Shown here: positions 31,193-33,490 of the stretch, piece after piece | How the letters are laid out: every line of letters begins with the position of its first letter | How positions within the stretch are numbered: the first letter of the stretch is position 1 | Origin: an uncultured Bacilli bacterium | GTDB taxonomy: Bacteria; Bacillota_I; Bacilli_A; RF39; UBA660 | Assembly: GCA_944358415.1 (NCBI GenBank) | Contig: CALVRA010000013.1 | Span: 1-33,490, forward strand | DNA: 33,490 bases | Direction of reading: 5' to 3' | The notes under the pieces: generated by a model | What the model was told of the DNA's origin: nothing | The model's database searches: none | The model's input: only the letters and a program-made list of their open reading frames with translations | Made by a program: the position numbers and the translations under genes

Positions 31193-32122
31193 CTATAGTC
31201 TTTTTATATATTTTTTTAATTCTGTAACAGAATTAAACGCATTAATATTACTATTTTGAACTTCTAAAAACAAGTCTTTATCTATAGGCATTCCATAAGA
31301 TAATAAAGTATAATTATCTAAGATTGCAAGATTTTTCTTGATAAATTTTTGATATTTTATAATTTCTGCATTAGTAAATGGTTTTAAAGTTTCTAATAAT
31401 TTATCATAAGGTGAAATTAGTTTATTGTCATTTATTTCATATTCATTTAATAGTGTATTTAATAATAAGCTGACGGTGTCAACACTCTCAAGCTGATTAG
31501 GGAAATGTCTTTCAAATAGCTTAATGGTTTTGTAAACACCTTCAGTTTCTGCTTGATGTTCATCACTTACCAATTCGTGTTGCATAAGATATAAGTCATC
31601 ATCAACATTGCCAATGAAATAATATGAAATGATATTTATTGATATTTCAATAAGTTGTTTCAATCTTTTGTTACCATATTTTTTTGCTTCATCATTATAT
31701 TTACTAATTGGTACAGCCCACTGATAAAATTTAGCAAATTGATTAGCGTGTTCTAATTCATGAAATAATAAATGAAATATTTTAAAGTAATTATTGGCAG
31801 AATAATTATAACGTAAGCTTAATCTTGGGAAAGTAATATTATTAATATTTTCTTGACCAGTACCAAAAACAGACATAAATGTTGGAATATCGGCTACAAT
31901 CATAGTTATATTTTCAGTTTTAGGTTCTGCATAAGCAATAGAATTATTAGGTGAAGTTTCTTTATAATCAGGTTGAGTTGTATAATTTTTATTCAATTTA
32001 TATTTTATTTTACTCTTATGATTAAAATCTCTTTTTATTATTTTTTTTAAAATTTCTTCAACTACATTAATATCATATTCATTAGTCTGAACTTTTTTAA
32101 TAGTTTTGTCAGTAAATTTCAT
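31193..32122 (-). CDS. Putative zinc metallopeptidase (HExxH) of unknown family
   Basis: 309 aa, no signal peptide. FHELEHANQF contains H121-E122-x-x-H125, followed about 65 residues later by DEHQAE (187-192), where E188 or E192 could be the third zinc ligand, as in gluzincins. The N-terminal 60 residues are basic. SIAYAEPKTENITMIVADIP suggests a strand before the site. The C-terminal third is helical. No close family comes to mind; similar proteins occur on plasmids and in phage-rich regions, but that is loose. Start ATG 32122 follows AAAGGTGAT; a GTG at 32131 lies in that site. Confidence 0.65.
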   Translation of the reverse strand: MKFTDKTIKKVQTNEYDINVVEEILKKIIKRDFNHKSKIKYKLNKNYTTQPDYKETSPNNSIAYAEPKTENITMIVADIPTFMSVFGTGQENINNITFPRLSLRYNYSANNYFKIFHLLFHELEHANQFAKFYQWAVPISKYNDEAKKYGNKRLKQLIEISINIISYYFIGNVDDDLYLMQHELVSDEHQAETEGVYKTIKLFERHFPNQLESVDTVSLLLNTLLNEYEINDNKLISPYDKLLETLKPFTNAEIIKYQKFIKKNLAILDNYTLLSYGMPIDKDLFLEVQNSNINAFNSVTELKKYIKRL

Positions 32123-32140
32123 TTCTATCACCTTTATTAA

Positions 32141-32168
32141 ATAGTAAAAAAAGTTACAAAAATTGTAA
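32141..32168 (-). promoter_or_regulatory. Promoter of the HExxH gene, overlapping a terminator
   Basis: Minus strand TTACAA (32163-32168), 16 bp, TACTAT (32141-32146). The -35 box is the 5' arm of the tRNA terminator hairpin. Confidence 0.5.
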
Positions 32169-32173
32169 CCTTT
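32146..32173 (-). terminator. Terminator of the tRNA-Arg/tRNA-Pro unit
   Basis: Minus strand GTTACAA / TTGTAAC stem followed by seven T, just beyond the CCA of tRNA-Pro. Confidence 0.8.
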
Positions 32174-32184
32174 TAGTTCCTAAA

Positions 32185-32262
32185 TGGTCGGGAAAACAGG
32201 ATTTGAACCTGCAACCCCCTGGTCCCAAACCAGGTGCTCTACCAAGTTGAACTATTTCCCGA
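32185..32262 (-). tRNA. tRNA-Pro (UGG)
   Basis: Acceptor TCGGGAA/TTCCCGA, anticodon loop TTTGGGA giving TGG, encoded CCA. Last gene of the cluster. UNN anticodon of the mo5U34 group. Confidence 0.95.
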
Positions 32263-32267
32263 TATAA

Positions 32268-32344
32268 TGGCGCGCCCAATAGGAGTCGAACCCATAACCT
32301 TTTGATCCGTAGTCAAACGCTCTATCCAATTGAGCTATGGGCGC
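32268..32344 (-). tRNA. tRNA-Arg (ACG)
   Basis: Acceptor GCGCCCA/TGGGCGC, loop CTACGGA giving ACG (A34 expected to become inosine), encoded CCA. Confidence 0.95.
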
Positions 32345-32371
32345 ACATTATAATCCTTGTGACACATATAA

Positions 32372-32400
32372 ATATTATCACAAACAGGTATTATAGTCAA
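32372..32400 (-). promoter_or_regulatory. Promoter of tRNA-Arg and tRNA-Pro
   Basis: Minus strand TTGACT (32395-32400), 17 bp, TAATAT (32372-32377). It makes the last two tRNAs a separate unit from the eleven upstream. Confidence 0.8.
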
Positions 32401-32473
32401 GCTCAATTGCTTTATTTAATATTATGTAATAATATTAAATAATATGTAATTAGAATTTTCATATTGTTTTTTA

Positions 32474-32504
32474 AAACCGTTGATTTTCCAACGGTGTTTT
32501 TTTA
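32474..32504 (-). terminator. Terminator-like hairpin after tRNA-Phe
   Basis: ACCGTTG / CAACGGT stem with a 6-nt loop. On the minus strand only four T follow; on the plus strand seven T follow. It most likely ends the eleven-tRNA transcript. Confidence 0.65.
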
Positions 32505-32506
32505 AA

Positions 32507-32582
<76 letters not shown>

Positions 32583-32587
32583 ATAAA

Positions 32588-32663
32588 TGGCGGTTCCGAC
32601 GGGAATTGAACCCGCGATCTTCTGCGTGACAGGCAGACGTGATAACCGCTACACTACGGAACC
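32588..32663 (-). tRNA. tRNA-Asp (GUC)
   Basis: Acceptor GGTTCCG/CGGAACC, loop CTGTCAC giving GTC, encoded CCA. Confidence 0.97.
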
Positions 32664-32664
32664 A

Positions 32665-32741
<77 letters not shown>

Positions 32742-32753
32742 ATATAAATTAAA

Positions 32754-32844
32754 TGGCGGAGAAAGAGGGATTCGAACCCCCGCGCCGTTTCCGACCTCCC
32801 GGTTTTCAAGACCGGTCCCTTCAACCAGACTTGGGTATTTCTCC
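32754..32844 (-). tRNA. tRNA-Ser (UGA)
   Basis: 91 nt with a long variable arm, loop CTTGAAA giving TGA, encoded CCA. UNN anticodon of the mo5U34 group. Confidence 0.95.
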
Positions 32845-32847
32845 ATG

Positions 32848-32936
32848 TGGTGCCTGAGGCCGGACTTGAACCGGCACGGGATTTGACTCCCGCAGGATTT
32901 TAAGTCCTGTGCGTCTACCTATTTCGCCACTCAGGC
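32848..32936 (-). tRNA. tRNA-Leu (UAA)
   Basis: 89 nt with a long variable arm, loop CTTAAAA giving TAA, acceptor GCCTGAG/CTCAGGC, encoded CCA. Confidence 0.95.
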
Positions 32937-32968
32937 GCTTTAAAAGTCATAAGACTTAATAACTAAAA

Positions 32969-33044
32969 TGGTGGCCTGTCCGGGATTCGAACCCGGGACC
33001 CTTTGATTAAAAGTCAAATGCTCTACCGACTGAGCTAACAGACC
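32969..33044 (-). tRNA. tRNA-Lys (UUU)
   Basis: Acceptor GGTCTGT/ACAGGCC, loop CTTTTAA giving TTT, encoded CCA. Confidence 0.97.
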
Positions 33045-33048
33045 ATAA

Positions 33049-33123
33049 TGGTTGCCTCGGCTAGATTCGAACTAGCGCATGCCACAGTCAAAGTGTGGTG
33101 CCTTACCGCTTGGCTACGAGGCA
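33049..33123 (-). tRNA. tRNA-Gln (UUG)
   Basis: Acceptor TGCCTCG/CGAGGCA, loop CTTTGAC giving TTG, fully paired T-stem GCTAG/CTAGC, encoded CCA. Confidence 0.97.
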
Positions 33124-33128
33124 ATAAG

Positions 33129-33212
33129 TGGTGGAGAGAGATGGATTCGAACCATCGAACCCGAAGGAACAGATTTACAGTCTGCCGCGTTTAGCCACTT
33201 CGCTACCTCTCC
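33129..33212 (-). tRNA. tRNA-Tyr (GUA)
   Basis: 84 nt with a long variable arm, loop CTGTAAA giving GTA, encoded CCA. Substrate of the TyrS encoded in this window and effector of its T-box. Confidence 0.96.
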
Positions 33213-33247
33213 AAGTAATAATTAATCGAGGTCTCATTATTTTTAGT

Positions 33248-33322
33248 TGGTTGCCTCGGCTGGATTCGAACTAGCGCATGTCGCATTCAGAGTGCGATGC
33301 CTTACCACTTGGCTACGAGGCA
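33248..33322 (-). tRNA. tRNA-Gln (CUG)
   Basis: Nearly the same as the tRNA-Gln (UUG) 125 bp away; loop CTCTGAA gives CTG. The T-stem is GCTAG/CCAGC with one A-C mismatch. Encoded CCA. Confidence 0.93.
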
Positions 33323-33330
33323 ATATAAAA

Positions 33331-33406
<76 letters not shown>

Positions 33407-33413
33407 AAAAAAA

Positions 33414-33490
33414 TGGTGGGCGCTATAGGACTCGAACCTATGACCCCCTGCTTGTAAGGCAGGTGCTCTAACCAACTGAGCTAAGCGCCC
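33414..33490 (-). tRNA. tRNA-Val (UAC)
   Basis: Acceptor GGGCGCT/AGCGCCC, loop CTTACAA giving TAC, encoded CCA. The 5' end is the last base of the window. UNN anticodon of the mo5U34 group. Confidence 0.96.

Overview
The window is a low-GC (about 30% by eye), gene-dense chromosomal segment of an endospore-forming member of the Bacilli (Firmicutes). Three things point there. Sporulation genes are present (spoIVA, spoVIF). Blocks of gene order match Bacillus: ruvX-yrzB-mltG-trmR-trhP1/trhP2-greA, dnaD-nth-ponA-recU, and der-spoIVA-hup. A tyrS T-box leader is also present. The short intergenic spaces and the secreted 'YFPSNQ...GAIDELY' proteins look like uncultured gut Bacilli of the RF39/RFN20 kind, but that placement is only an impression. 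TGA ends several conserved genes, so the standard bacterial code applies.

Layout. 1-5503 (minus): start of greA, the wobble-uridine hydroxylation genes trhP2/trhP1, a DUF975 membrane protein, trmR, mltG, yrzB and ruvX. 5794-7834 (plus): two tandem membrane-anchored VanY-type carboxypeptidases. 8002-8979: cassette 1, a secreted protein with perfect 117-bp tandem repeats, divergent from an XRE-type regulator. 8987-14794: a CmpB-family membrane protein, recU-ponA, and convergent dnaD-nth. 14937-16390: cassette 2, a related secreted protein interrupted by an in-frame TGA, again divergent from an XRE regulator with two HTH domains. 16397-22235 (minus): cca, hup, spoIVA, spoVIF, der, an unrecognised gene and engB. 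22404-25235 (plus): a surface-protein gene, tRNA-Ala, a gene-poor 500 bp and a two-gene operon with a CFI-box-like protein. 25329-28237 (minus): tyrS with its T-box leader and a short RelA/SpoT homologue. 28375-32122: a lipoprotein, a duplicated thioredoxin-like protein, a DUF368/PopT transporter, an unrecognised small protein and an HExxH protein. 32185-33490 (minus): thirteen tRNA genes.

How the genes fit together. Cell-wall growth and sporulation dominate: ponA (synthesis), mltG (glycan release), two VanY enzymes (stem-peptide trimming), popT (lipid-carrier recycling), spoIVA and spoVIF (spore coat). Translation is the second theme: cca, tyrS, der, engB, 14 tRNAs, and the trhP/trmR genes, which in B. 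subtilis make 5-methoxyuridine at position 34 of UNN-anticodon tRNAs. All five such tRNA families (Ala, Pro, Ser, Thr, Val) are encoded here. The least ordinary parts are the two secreted-protein/XRE cassettes, a RelA/SpoT homologue that keeps its hydrolase motifs but has lost the synthetase glutamate and the C-terminal regulatory half, a thioredoxin-like protein with one dead and one live copy of its domain, and a hairpin that could hide the spoVIF ribosome site in read-through RNA.

Expression signals recur. Many start codons follow GGTGAT, and several plus-strand genes have a -10 box only 15-18 nt before the start codon, implying leaders of about 8-12 nt.
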